Origin: Rotaria sp. Silwood1
Lineage: Eukaryota; Rotifera; Eurotatoria; Philodinida; Philodinidae
Length of the DNA stretch: 64,000 nucleotides
Reading direction: 5' to 3'
NCBI GenBank assembly: GCA_905250075.1
Contig: CAJNOP010000083.1
Span: 1-64,000 of the forward strand
Part shown: positions 1 to 11,535 of the stretch, in pieces
How the letters are laid out: every line of letters begins with the position of its first letter
Position numbering within the stretch: the first letter of the stretch is position 1
Program-made: the position numbers and the translations under genes
The notes under the pieces: generated by a model
Told to the model about the DNA's origin: nothing
Databases searched by the model: none
The model's input: the letters and a program-made list of their open reading frames with translations, nothing else

Positions 1-59
1 TTTTCTAAAGTATTCAATTTAAAATTTACTTTAAAAAAAATATATATTTTTTATCTTAC

Positions 60-573
60 GTTGATTTATAGTCATTTGTTCATGCCCTTGTTTTAAAAAT
101 TCGGCAGCTTTTTCTGGTCCTTTTATATTGCTATATTCATCAACATCTAATTCTATTGAATTTTCACAATTAACTTGTTGCATTGTAAATGCTCTTTGTT
201 CCATCTGTTTCCATAAATTATCATAAAACGTTTGTAATAAATTTTGTGCATCTCTACTATCTTTTGATGTTAATTGATTTGTTGCTATAGATGCATCCGA
301 TTGTAATGGCAAACATCCAACAACACGACCAATTCGACCACGTATTTCAACTTTTATTTGACTTTGAGTTTCCTTTATATCATTAGATGATTCATGACAA
401 AAAATTTTTAATTGAATTTGTGTATTATTAGTTAAAAAGCGATCTAATACTGAAATTGATGCACTACGTGATAAAGACAACGTTACTATTCCATCAACAA
501 GAGTAGCTGATGAATATTTCATCCAACAAAAAGTTAGTATATAAATGAAAAAATATATTTTCATGATTATCAA
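60..573 (-). CDS. Secreted or membrane protein, 3'-partial, unknown function
   Basis: Starts with MIIMKIYFF and a hydrophobic stretch over about residues 3-18, which looks like a signal peptide. The mature part is polar, with a few cysteines and no family I recognise. The open frame runs to position 31, but a good splice donor (gtaag on the minus strand) follows base 60, so the last ten codons are probably intron and the gene should continue beyond the left edge. About 171 residues are visible. No transmembrane segment is seen after the signal. Seen: the ORF, hydrophobic N-terminus and donor. Inferred: secretion and continuation. Function is unknown. Confidence 0.55.
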
Positions 574-3285
574 TCTAAAAAGAAGTATTAAGAATTAGCT
601 ATGTTTACTGTATTTTTGGATTTCATATGTTGTTTCTTTTTCATTGGAATGACTTAGTACATAATCTGATGGTACAAGAGAATGAAACAAGTACCAATCA
701 AAGTCAATTTCAATATCCATTAATGCATTTAGAATGAAGCTCAATTTTTATAAACAAATATTTGCAGCATATAAAGTTTATTTGTGACACACATTATTTA
801 TTATACTAGATAGTTCTGGCGATCTCAACTTACGAAAAATACACTAAATCAAAACAATATATTCAGTGACATCTTTCTGTTGATATTGGTTTTCAAGCAG
901 AATTATAGTTGAATAATCGTCCTATGAGTCACCTTCTTTGTTGTGAATTTCAAAAGGGGTTTGAATAGATGCTCCTTATGACTGAACTTAAGTTTTTCAA
1001 AAGTTGGAAGCCGAAATAAATGTAATTATTATCTACTTTATATATACATTTATCAGTGTTTTTGAGTTTCCTAATTAGAAAAAAAACCTAAATAAACTAT
1101 TTATGGATTAATTGGTGAGCTTTATTTTCTTTTTATCAATAAAAACATTATTTAATTGCATTGAACAATAAAAAAGAATTTCTAAAAACTTCAGAACACA
1201 AATCGTAGCCTATCTCCGAACTAGTTATAATACATTAACCTAGACAAAGATCTTGATAATTTCACTCAAAATTCACTAGTCTAAACTTACCCAGCCAAGA
1301 ACTTGCAACGGAAAAATGATACAAAATTGTAAGAAAAATAATGATGTAAAACTGTCACAAAAAATGCCTGAAAATGGTTAAAAAAAGATAACGAAATAAT
1401 GTTAACAACACAAATCATTTTTTCGCATTATTTCTGATCTTTTCGGCTAATTATTTATATTACTCTTTCTCTGGAAGAATCTGTAATATTCACACAAAAG
1501 AATCACTTTAATCCTTTTTTTAATGAATAAATCGTACTGTAATTTTGTGTTTACTTCGACACTCTTAGTATACTATGGCGATTGTATGGAAGATAAATAG
1601 ACCAAACATTCTAGCGAAGTGATTTAAAATCAGAAAAAGTATAATAAGCTGATCAAAAAGAATAACACAGCTATTTTTTGTCACTTTAAATGGAATAACA
1701 CTGAGAATTAGATCATATATAGTACGTGTCCATACTTAATGTATACTAACATGTTAGTCATAGAAATTTCTGTCTCAATGTTATTTCTACTTAAATAAAA
1801 AGCGATTGAATGTCGTTTATCTTATTCAGTAAAACATAGAAGATTATAAACGACAGTCGATTGTCGTAGCGCATTTTACGAATAATCTAGAATATCTGAA
1901 TAAACATCTTGCGCAGAAGAAACATTCAAAAAGTCTCAAATATTATAAATGAGAAGACTGACTTCTTAGTTAGTACTATTTAAACTCGTCAAAGATGTTC
2001 CTGATTATGTCCGGATATGAACACGACGATACGTAACAACTGACACGTCAATCTTTAAAAGGAATGGGACTTGTTTTCTTTCTTTCCTTTTATAGTTATA
2101 GTATTGTTTTTTGTTCTGAGACGAAGATTATATTTGATCAATAAAAATTAGCCAATCATATATAGTTGAATATAGCGAACAGAATAGTAGTGAGATGAAT
2201 AAATAATGTTAAACAGATCGAATCGATATGATCTTATTAGATTTTCATATAATTAAATACATAATTGAAATAAAAAAATTTCGAATCACCGTACGACAAT
2301 ATTTGTTCTATATTTTGACGATTCACTTTTTTTTGAAATTTATTAAACCGCAGGTAATTCTATAAAGATGGGAAAGAAAATCGACTAGTATCGAAATATC
2401 TCTGTAGAAAGAACTAAATATATTTGTTCAGTTAATGAAAAAATTTGTAAAAAAAGTCAAATAAATCAATAAGTTTATATAATATTCTTAAGTTTTCGTT
2501 ATTATCAACGATGTCATGTAGAATTCAAGAGCTTTTTTTACAATGTCATTTGAAAAACAAGCTTTGTATAATTTTCTATCGATTGTTAGATCAATGTGAG
2601 GTAAAGACTTGATCCCATAAAATAAAATCTGTCTACTTCGATTTATGCGATTACTTTAGCTGAGTAAACGAAAATAACAATATGAATAATAAGGACCATA
2701 CTTGATTTCAACAGAACGTGATATCTTTTAGTTGTTTACATCATAATGTGATTCACATTGGAAAAAATAGTTTTGTGCCTAAATTTTAATCATTCAACTT
2801 CATTTTACAAGACAGATCTACTTTGGTTTTATTGATATCAAATTTTAATTAAAGTCCTTTTTTTTTCTCTGGTATATAGGAAATTTGACTTCTTAAATCA
2901 TTTTTCGCTGTTATTTCGATAGGTCCTTTGTACTATTTTAGCACCCTTGAATCCTAATCATTTCTTTTGAGAGAGAAGAAATAAGGTTAGATTAGTCGCC
3001 TAAGATATACAGTTTATCTCAAAAATAAATAAGATCTATCTTCTTTTGAAGAAAAGATGATGATGCGGTCAATTATAGACATTCAATATTTACAGAGTCC
3101 ATAATTGTGAAATGATCAAAATTATTCATTAATGAATTATTATTCGTTTTAATGGCTAGTTCACCAGTATTTATTTGAAAAGATGCATTTTAACGACCAC
3201 TTCTTCATTATTCACTTGACTGGGTACAACTAATCAAGTTTTTATTGAATTCTTCAATATGAAGATTAAGACTCAAAATTGAACA
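574..3285. other. Gene-poor AT-rich stretch
   Basis: No ORF with recognisable protein character, no clear splice-bounded exon and no RNA gene was seen. The only nearby ORF, 77 codons at 3286-3519 on the plus strand, has no recognisable similarity and is not called as a gene. Confidence 0.5.
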
Positions 3286-4271
3286 ATGCGAACTGATAAG
3301 ACGGTCAATTCATTTGATTTTATTGGTGGAGAAACTAGTTTTCTCAATAGGCTGGAGGTTGTTCTCAACGAACATATCAATAATTATAATATCCGAACTT
3401 ATTGTAAAAATGAATTCTGGATTAATTATGTTCATAATCTTTTGTTTAATGTCGATCATTTCAAATTAAAATGGAGTTCTAATTTCATCAATACCAGTTG
3501 GGAAAACAATTTGCTTTGAAATATCGAGAAATAGGAAGTCTCATTCTCATATTACAGCTTACCCTTCTCTACCATTTCGACGTTGTGAATTGAAGTACTT
3601 CATAAATCTTTACTCACTTTAAATCTAAAACTTTTCATCCCTTAAATTGAGTATATTCTCCTCCTTTTAAAACTTTGCTGCAGTAATTAGTGGTAAGAAT
3701 ACAAATGGCAGTTCTCGATCGGAGAGCCATTCTATAACTTTCACATATTGAAACGATTTGTCATCTTGAGTACAATGGTACCTATGCTCTAGAGAAGATA
3801 TTATCGTATGTGAGAAAGTATCTTTAAGATGTAAAATTGAATACAACATTATAAGTATTCTATACTTTAAATCATCAAAGTAGAGATATGAATGAAAAAT
3901 AATACTATACCAATAAGAAGATAACGAAAAAAACGAGTGAAAAATGACAAAATGAAAGTGAAGAATAGGAGCATAACCAATGTCAAATTAAAACTATCAA
4001 ATTTATCGACATAGATCGATCCTTTCCTGTATATTTGTGAAACGGTGAAAACGATCGACCTTCAGTTACACTCGCTGTAAACAAAAACACAAGTATCTAC
4101 TTTCTAAAAGTAATGTGGACATCTGCATGGCTTATTCTAACTCTCAGCGACATGTGTTTTCTGTCTTTTTATTGTTATTTTTGTATATCTTGCTTGGCAT
4201 GCTTCCATATAGAGTACAGCTGAGTGCATATCGGGCTATACCTCAATTGAAGAAAAAAACAAAAAAACTTT

Positions 4272-4465
4272 TTCTTGCCATGTAATTCATCGCTTCTTGC
4301 TTTCCTGTTTGTTCTCGTCATAAAAAAATATTTCTGCTTCCTATGTAAACCATCGTTTCTTTCTTATCTCTCATTGACTGTAATAAAAAAAAAAATACTT
4401 TTCTTCGTACGTAAACCATGCCTTTTTTTCGTTCCTATCGATTATCATAAAAGAAAAATACATTG
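4272..4465 (+). repeat. Degenerate tandem repeat, about 62-66 bp, three copies
   Basis: Three successive units share the pattern: cysteine-codon-like start, ATGTAA or ACGTAA, ACCATCG or similar, a pyrimidine-rich stretch with CTTTC, then an A-run followed by TATTTCTG or TACTTTTC. The units have drifted in sequence and length. An ORF across them (4275-4523) has a biased Phe/Leu/Lys composition caused by the repeat, so I do not call it a gene. Confidence 0.5.
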
Positions 4466-4654
4466 GTTGTTCATGCGTTACGTGAGCCAAAAGTATGAAA
4501 TATGCACGATTGTAAGAAAATAGTCAACAAGCATGACCATCATTAAGAAAACAAGTAAAAATAATGAATATGAAGGCTGCAGAGAATATTAAAAAGAGTA
4601 TTGTCTGCAGTTATAGAATAAATAAAGTTGTAACATCATTAGAACTAAATTAGC

Positions 4655-6580
4655 TGGTAAGACATGACTATTTTGCGTTTAAGGATGTGATACATTACGA
4701 GAGGATCCATGAAGTCATCATCCAAATTAGTTAGAGCAAATTAACGAAAAAATTCTAGTGTTTAAAATGAGATTGCTAGTTTCAAACAGTATCAAAATTT
4801 ACTCAAAAATCCAAGTTTCGACAAGTTTTATACAATGACTTCTATATGCTTCGATCATCTATAAATTTTGATCTAAGATATCGATCTGTCAAAAACTATC
4901 ACTTTTTCATAGTTTCTCTTCATGGATTTTTTTCTTATAAAGATTTGACAAAAACCATTATCAAATTTTACCTGCCGATAGAGTGAAAGCTGCTTTCCAA
5001 AGTCCTATAGTTTCTATATGTCATTACTATTATAATAAGTGAAATCAACTTTTTTTAGTCTATTCTACATGCTTTATTTTACTCTTCTGTCTTTTATTAT
5101 GAACTCATTTGTAAAGAGCCCAAGATAAATTCTATATAGTTTTATTGAGCATCAAAACATGCATGATTTGGTAAAAAGCGTTTAGTTATAAAGTACTATC
5201 AAAATTCTGCAAAGTCCATCACAATATTGTTCAGATCACATTATTTTTTTTGTATTTTTCTAAACATGTACGTATTGTCTTGTTTTTTTTAAGCACGATT
5301 ATTTTCGAGAAACTTTAAACTGCTTGGTTTTAGGTCATAAAAAAACCAGTTAAAAGAAGAAGGTTCCGAGATGAGATCGAAAATCATTCATCATTTTACT
5401 AGAAGGTTTGAGGAGATGCGTGAAAGAGATGTGAACGTGCTGTGGCTGTTTCTTCGTCGACTCCGATATCCGCACTCTAGGTTTGGATACAGCACAAACA
5501 AGTCTTATAGATCTAGTTCTATCAGGGTTCATTTTGGGGCGCCTTTAGCGAGAGTTTGATATAAGACAAATGATATCTGTCTAGGGGACCCATATTTTAA
5601 GTTATTGATTTCTTCATACCAGTTCAACTGTCAAGCCCATGTCAAGAAAGAAACGGATAAAAAAGAATCGAACTATTGTGTGAGTCTGATATACTATTGA
5701 TTGTTATAGTGTATATAAAGATATTGAAGATACTGAAAAACTCAGTCTTTTAGTACTAGTCAATCAGCCATCGATATTCTAATTTACTCAAACAACAATC
5801 GAAAGATGTAATAATCGTTAGAATAGTACTATTCGAGGATTGAATACCCGTATTAGTATCCGAAGTTTAGTACAATAATCCATCAGCACGAGTAAAGCAT
5901 TTTAGATGCTATCAATATAAAGTTATTCGGAAAATTTATGCCAATAACTGCCGAATACGAATGACATGATGGTACAATAGAGACACAGAAATGTAAATCG
6001 ATCGGAGAAAGTTTCTACAACATCGTTGAATAATAAGTTATACTGATAATATTCACATTATGATTATCGACACTTATAGTCGTTTGCTACAGAAAATATT
6101 TGTGATATATTCAATTCATTCAGAATCACTGTTTCATAACTAAGTATTTATTCATTTTTTAATCTTATCAGCAAAAGAAAAAGTGAAGACATGTCTGTTT
6201 GATCTTATTTCTAATGGCGTTCTAAAACTTCTATTCAACAACTTAGGTTCTCTTGGAAATAATCGTTTTTTAAATAAAAAAACGCTGCATAAATCTTTAT
6301 GAAAATACTAAAAACTAATGTGGTCTCAGAAACATTGTCATGGACTTTTCGGAACCCTGATAGTACTTTATAAAATGATCGAAAAGTCATAGCTATTGGC
6401 AGTTGTTTAAAACTTGTTAAAATTTAGATTTTTGAGTGAGTTTTTTTACTCTCTCGAACTAGCAATCTCGTTTCAAAAAATAGAACATTTCGTGAACTTA
6501 CTTGGATGATGTTCTTGTGGATACTCTTAAATTTTCGTATCCGATTTTTGCATTATTTTTACAGTCAAAATAGAATGCAT
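4655..6580. mobile_element. Worn inverted-repeat element, about 1.9 kb
   Basis: The interval near 4700-4840 and the reverse complement of 6390-6540 align with many matches. Shared strings include CATCATCCAA, GAGATTGCTAGTT, CTCAAAAATC and ACAAGTTTT in the same order and spacing. The arms are at least 130 bp and clearly diverged. The interior holds only short ORFs (for example 5371-5559, plus) with no recognised transposase. This looks like an old DNA transposon or a segment inverted after duplication. Ends and target-site duplications could not be fixed by eye. Confidence 0.45.
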
Positions 6581-8162
6581 AGCGCCGTCTGTCAGATAGG
6601 TCTGAACAGAGAAAATGGAGCGTTATTCAACGAGTAAAATATTGCTTTTTTGTTGAGAGAACTTTTGTTGCTCGCTCTTGCAAAAGTAGAAGATCACAAT
6701 GAAAAATTGCTGTGCATCGATTGTACTCTTAGTTTCTCATATCAACTGAGCTTAGGTCTGTTCCATTCTCAATTCAACGAAGCATATGACAGAAATTTCT
6801 TATTTTCTCTCCAGAATCGCATCTGGAAAGTCATCTTTAAGATAATTTGTTGGAGCTCGCTTTTACGATCTAATAAGATTTTATATTTGGCACTTGTAGG
6901 TGTAGTGGATCTGCCACATAGTTTATATATTTGAATTTCATATCATTCGAGTTTGAGCATTCAAATACACCGTTTCCATACAAGTGTAGCGTCTGGTGAA
7001 CTAAAGAGAAATGATCTCCAACTGATCCATCCCGTTTTCAAGGATCTTTTGTTCATATGTCAGGGACACTGTTCTAAATAACGTCCTAAGAGGATTTGAG
7101 CATGATGCTTACTTTGAAAGTTATCACTATCTTACTAATTTTTCCACCCAGTAAAAAACATACAGAAAAATTGAACAACGCAATTTTCATCTGAGATTTT
7201 GCTCATATGTAGTTCTTGTGATCATTTGGACATTCTAAAAGTTTCCTTTTAGAGATATCGAATTTTTAAAATTTGTTTTGTAACCTGCAAGGTTCTGAAA
7301 GGTTGACTTCTTTGTAAATTGAACATCTCAACAAAGAAACATTTTTTTTCCACCAAAACTATTAGAATACCTTATGCTAAGTCGAAAATTCAGTAAAACG
7401 ATCATAACTTTCGAAATAAGCTCCATTAATCCGAACCATTTTAGCACTTTTCTTGAAATAATGATCTAGGACATATGGGCAAAATATCGTTAAAAGCGAC
7501 ATAGATCAGTTGCAGCATTGATCGTAGAGAGTTGAGCTTAGGTTCCATCTTTTTTTCATTGAATACTCAATTGAGAATGTTTTGTATGATTTCCACAGAC
7601 TAAGCATATGATACAAAAGGATATCATTTTTGCATGTTACTATAGGGTTGTTGAGGTTATGAAGACAGTCCATTAACGAAACAGTATTGATCTATAAAAG
7701 ATGGGACGATGATACACGCCATAACCCAGTGCTGGCGACATGTCTATACAGCGACGAATATGATACTCTTATACGATGAATAGGGTTGGTTACTCCATAC
7801 TGAATCGATTTTCATTCGATTGAAAAATTGCTAACATGACCTGCTAGTACGACTTATGATTAACATAACTTTCATTTCATTCGTCCTAGTTTTTATCATA
7901 TTGAGTTGAAATGACTTGTACCTTTTCGAATCAGATAGTAGTGATTGATGACTAGTACTTTTCTACTAGTATTTTTTAGAATTGCTTGTTCTTACGATTT
8001 CCTGTGCTCATAAAATCAGAATATGTACTCGTATAATAGTGTCAAGACAAGCAATCTTCTTATTGATATCTTTCTTCTCACTTTTACCTTTTTTTTTCAG
8101 AATTAGGTGTCATACATTTTCGTGCATTGCTCCGAGTTCAAGAGCCAGAAGAACAGTAATCA

Positions 8163-9276
8163 ATGGACGTAACCGTACAAAACTCATATCAAGATGACTT
8201 ACCAGAGTCAGCCTATATTGATCCATTGGTCGCTTTGCTTATGCCAAAACCAAAATTGACTCTAATCGAAAAATTCGAGCGACACACTGAGGAGACTCAA
8301 GACCAAGGTTGTTGTCTCAAATTTGATAATGCATGCTGTTCAGTAATCAGCAAATGGTGGAATGTTCATTATAAATGTCAACGCGCATTACTTCAATTTA
8401 TTGAACAACCAACTTTTCATATTGTGATCATTGGACTCGTACTTATCGATTGTTTACTTGTAATAGCTCAACTTGTACTTGATTTTATCAAGTTCACGAA
8501 AATTTGTCACTCAGGGCATAGTAATAAAACCGCTGCACACAATGAACATGAACATGATCGAATGGAGTTGGCTATCGAAGTTCTCCACTACTCTTCTTTA
8601 ATACTGTTAGTGGTGTTTGTCATCGAAATTTTGATCAAACTATTTGCGTTCGGGCGGCATTGGTGGAGTTTTCATCATAGAAAAATGGAATGGCTTGATG
8701 CAATCGTTGTTATTGCTTCTTTTGCTGTCGATATAGTTACCATATATAAAAAGAGCATTTTTGCTGAAATATCTTTATTGTTTATCTCTCTTCGTTTGTG
8801 GCGCTTGGTAAGTTACTGTTATTAGCTAACTACGTAATTTGTATTTATTTCTCGTGGTTTTAGACTCGAATCATCAATAGTAAGCGCCACTAGCTTTTTT
8901 TTGTTGACTCTTCGCTCTTTTCATCTCTCTTTGTCTAGGTGTGGCTCAGACCATTCGATCAGAAGATGAAACTAAAAAGAAGAATTTGGCTACTAGTTAT
9001 AATAAACTGATCGAACTGCTCTTGAGTATTTCAGAAAAAAAGAGCTTAGCTATCTCTGACTTTAGTCGCAAGATGGCACCAGAAAGTAACCAGAATATTA
9101 TTGGCGAGTTCGAAGCAATCGATCAAGCTTGTCATAACATTCTTCAGGATTGCCAACATACATCGTCACTTACTGTTGTCACTGAGATGGCACGCCGTTT
9201 ACAAGATGCCTTAGAAAAATTCCAATGGAAACCACAAGCCGATAGTAAATTATCAGGCTCGAACATTGACAATTGA
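8163..9276 (+). CDS. HVCN1: Voltage-gated proton channel, Hv1 type
   Basis: Proton-selective voltage-sensor channel of the plasma or endomembrane. Three exons join in frame: 8163-8807, 8864-8879 and 8939-9276, giving about 332 residues. The middle exon is only 16 nt and supplies part of S4. Four membrane segments fit Hv1: S1 about 85-108 with Asp96 in LVLIDCLLV (selectivity-filter Asp, human D112), S2 about 137-162 with His142, Glu155 and Lys159, S3 about 177-195 with Asp179 and Asp190, and S4 with Arg211, Arg214 and Arg217 in RLWRLTRIIN. A polar coiled-coil-like C-terminus follows, as in dimeric Hv1. Odd points: a His-rich S1-S2 loop (about residues 116-131), Gln103 where human has E119, and no obvious counterpart of zinc-binding His193 in the S3-S4 loop. 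Start chosen at MDVTVQN, the first Met of the open exon. Human HVCN1 has 273 residues. Confidence 0.93.
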
Positions 9277-10120
9277 CATTGTGTCCTAGACGTTCATTGT
9301 AGTTGATACATGTTCCTAAAAGTATTGTCTTTCTTTTATCATTTTATGCTTTTTGCTTTTTCTGATTGTTCTCAAACTTTTGCAGTGACGATATCGATTT
9401 TCGTTTATTTATGAAATAAAATTGGTAGTTAGCTTCAAAATGTATAGCAGCAGTAGTGAAAAACGCTTGATGGAATACAAGACATCTAGGCTTCTTCTGA
9501 ACCCTTTACTGACAGTATTAGACATGCGAAAAAACTATAACTCCACGCGAAAGTTTTGATAGTTTGAGTTAAAACAAGACATTCCAGATCTACATTGATT
9601 AGATTGTTCATTTTCGTACTTTGAACTAGACAAGCTACAGATTTTGAATTCCGAAGTATAAAAAAGTTTACGAGCGTCCTTAGACCCATGGAGTTCAGTG
9701 TTCTGTATTTGCTAGTTAACTTGTGATCTAAAAACTTTGAAGTTCAAACGGATCCCATATAGTCCTGTAATGAACTATATTACAGTGTATTACATTCTCT
9801 CGCAGTTACTAAATCATCGTTCAGTATTCTCATCTTGTAAGAGCCAAATCAACCAATCAATTCGTCATAGTTACCTCTGAATAACTAAAAACATTATGCA
9901 AAGCTTCTGTTTCACTTATGTGGTGCATTTGTGCAACATGATTATCAACAAGTGTTGAAGTATATGGCGAGAAAACTGATTCCATCTCCTCTGGCTTGTT
10001 TCACAGATCACGACACACATGCAAATGTTCTTGTCACTCATTGACAGAGATTTTGAAATGTCTGTGAGAGCTTAGCGGAATTCAGATATTGGTTTTTGGT
10101 CTCTCTTTAGTTACTCTGTT
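9277..10120. other. Hv1 3' flank and intergenic DNA
   Basis: AT-rich. An AATAAA-like signal (ATGAAATAAAATTGG, about 9410-9424) could serve as the polyadenylation site of the proton-channel gene. Nothing else recognisable was seen. Confidence 0.4.
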
Positions 10121-10252
10121 AGGGTGTGGGTGTTGTTTAAGAAATGATCGACACCCACACCCCACACTCACACCCACGCCCACACACCCACACTCCACAC
10201 CCACATCCCACATCCACACCCACACACACCTTCACCCGTACCCACACCCACG
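10121..10252. repeat. Telomere-like foldback array A
   Basis: A short G-rich part (10121-10133, AGGGTGTGGGTGT) is followed after 17 bp by a longer C-rich part (10151-10252) of degenerate CCCACA/CCCACACC units. The G-then-C order makes an inverted structure. The left end GTTAGGGTGTGGG matches the termini of the other elements of this family in the window. A short ORF reading through it (10089-10280) is repeat-derived. Confidence 0.8.
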
Positions 10253-10259
10253 ATCCAAC

Positions 10260-11535
10260 TTCAATGATACTTGCATTTAATAAATCAGGCTGTTTACTTC
10301 GTTGTGTCGACAAGCTTTGATGCCGACATGAAAATAAATAGTAATATATTCGAGTTTTGAGAAAAATATTATGTATCTATCTTCTACGAAAGAATCACGT
10401 CAATCAATTTTCATCTTGATCTATTGATAATAACAAGTAGCAAGAAAGAAAAAAAAGATTTATTTCATAATATGAAAGTAAAATAACTGCTGATTCTTTT
10501 TTCTGAAATGAGAAAAATCTTTTATTGCTGGCCATATACTGCATGTTCATTTTTAGTTGCTAGCTAAAATACTCGATCACAACTTAATTCTTTTTGCTCC
10601 GTCATGCAAGTATAGTATTTTGAAGACAAAGTATTGTGATTAAATAAAGACCAATAAGCGAAATCAAAAACACTAGACCATAGAATAAGCTACATATCGA
10701 CTGAATTTTTTTTTTGTGAATCATGCAGGTGTGGTTGCTGTTCTTATCTAAATCAACATCTACAAACTGATATACACACCTACACTCTCAGTATACAATT
10801 GAAACCATCACCAATAAGTAACTCTAATGTCAACTCTGTGGAGTTGCTGAAGTCTGCAAAATGTATGAGATGCCTCAACTACTGCTGTGACTTCAATAGA
10901 AAATATAATGAAGTCATCATTGACGTCGAACTATCAGGCATGCTTATATCGACTACCTTTAAAAGCCAGAGAACAGTTCACCATTTGGAATCACCTTTGT
11001 CGAATGCAGATTCGCCTTGCATCTGGAAGAATCGAACACTTCTCTTTTTTTTTTTTCATTATGATCAATCAAGTAGTATAAATTGTACTGTGATTCATTT
11101 CACTTTGTTCAAGGAAAAATATATTACATTGTTTTATGGCACATAAATTAAAAAAAAGACTAGTTTTTATTTAGTAACACGTAGAAAAAAAAGAATGACT
11201 TACCGATTACGTGACTGAGAATAATAAAAGAAAATTCTCATTTCTCAATTATTGACACGGTCATAATAATCTAACATGATTTTTATGTTAGAAGCTAAAT
11301 AAAAATAACTTCATATTCTTTCTATTTCTATTTATTTGAACACTTAAAACGTGACAATATTTGCATAAAAATAGTTGAGAGAAATACAAGTTAAAGTTGC
11401 ATAAAATATCATGATCATTTAAACATGATGAAGCATTGAATAAGAATAACTAACTCTCGGTGAAGACTTAATTGATATGGTATAACATATTTCATCATCT
11501 GTCTCTATTGATCACATCTGAAATTTTAGTTTCAA
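10260..11535. other. Intergenic, with a relic foldback at 10727-10791
   Basis: The relic starts AGGTGTGG and ends CACACCTACACTCTCAG, echoing the G-then-C elements elsewhere. The overlapping ORFs near 10799-11146 are short, in competing frames and unrecognised, so none is called. Confidence 0.35.

Noticed and set aside
3286-3519. 77-codon ORF with many aromatic residues
   Set aside because: Some resemblance in composition to LRR-type family tails, but no alignment I could defend and no neighbouring exon.
5350-5559. Complementary ORFs on both strands with Arg/Ser-rich translations
   Set aside because: Too short and unrecognised. They sit inside the worn inverted-repeat element, so may be transposon remnants at most.
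10799-11146. 115-codon ORF with several cysteines
   Set aside because: Competes with another open frame on the same strand, ends in a poly-Phe run and shows no recognisable motif.
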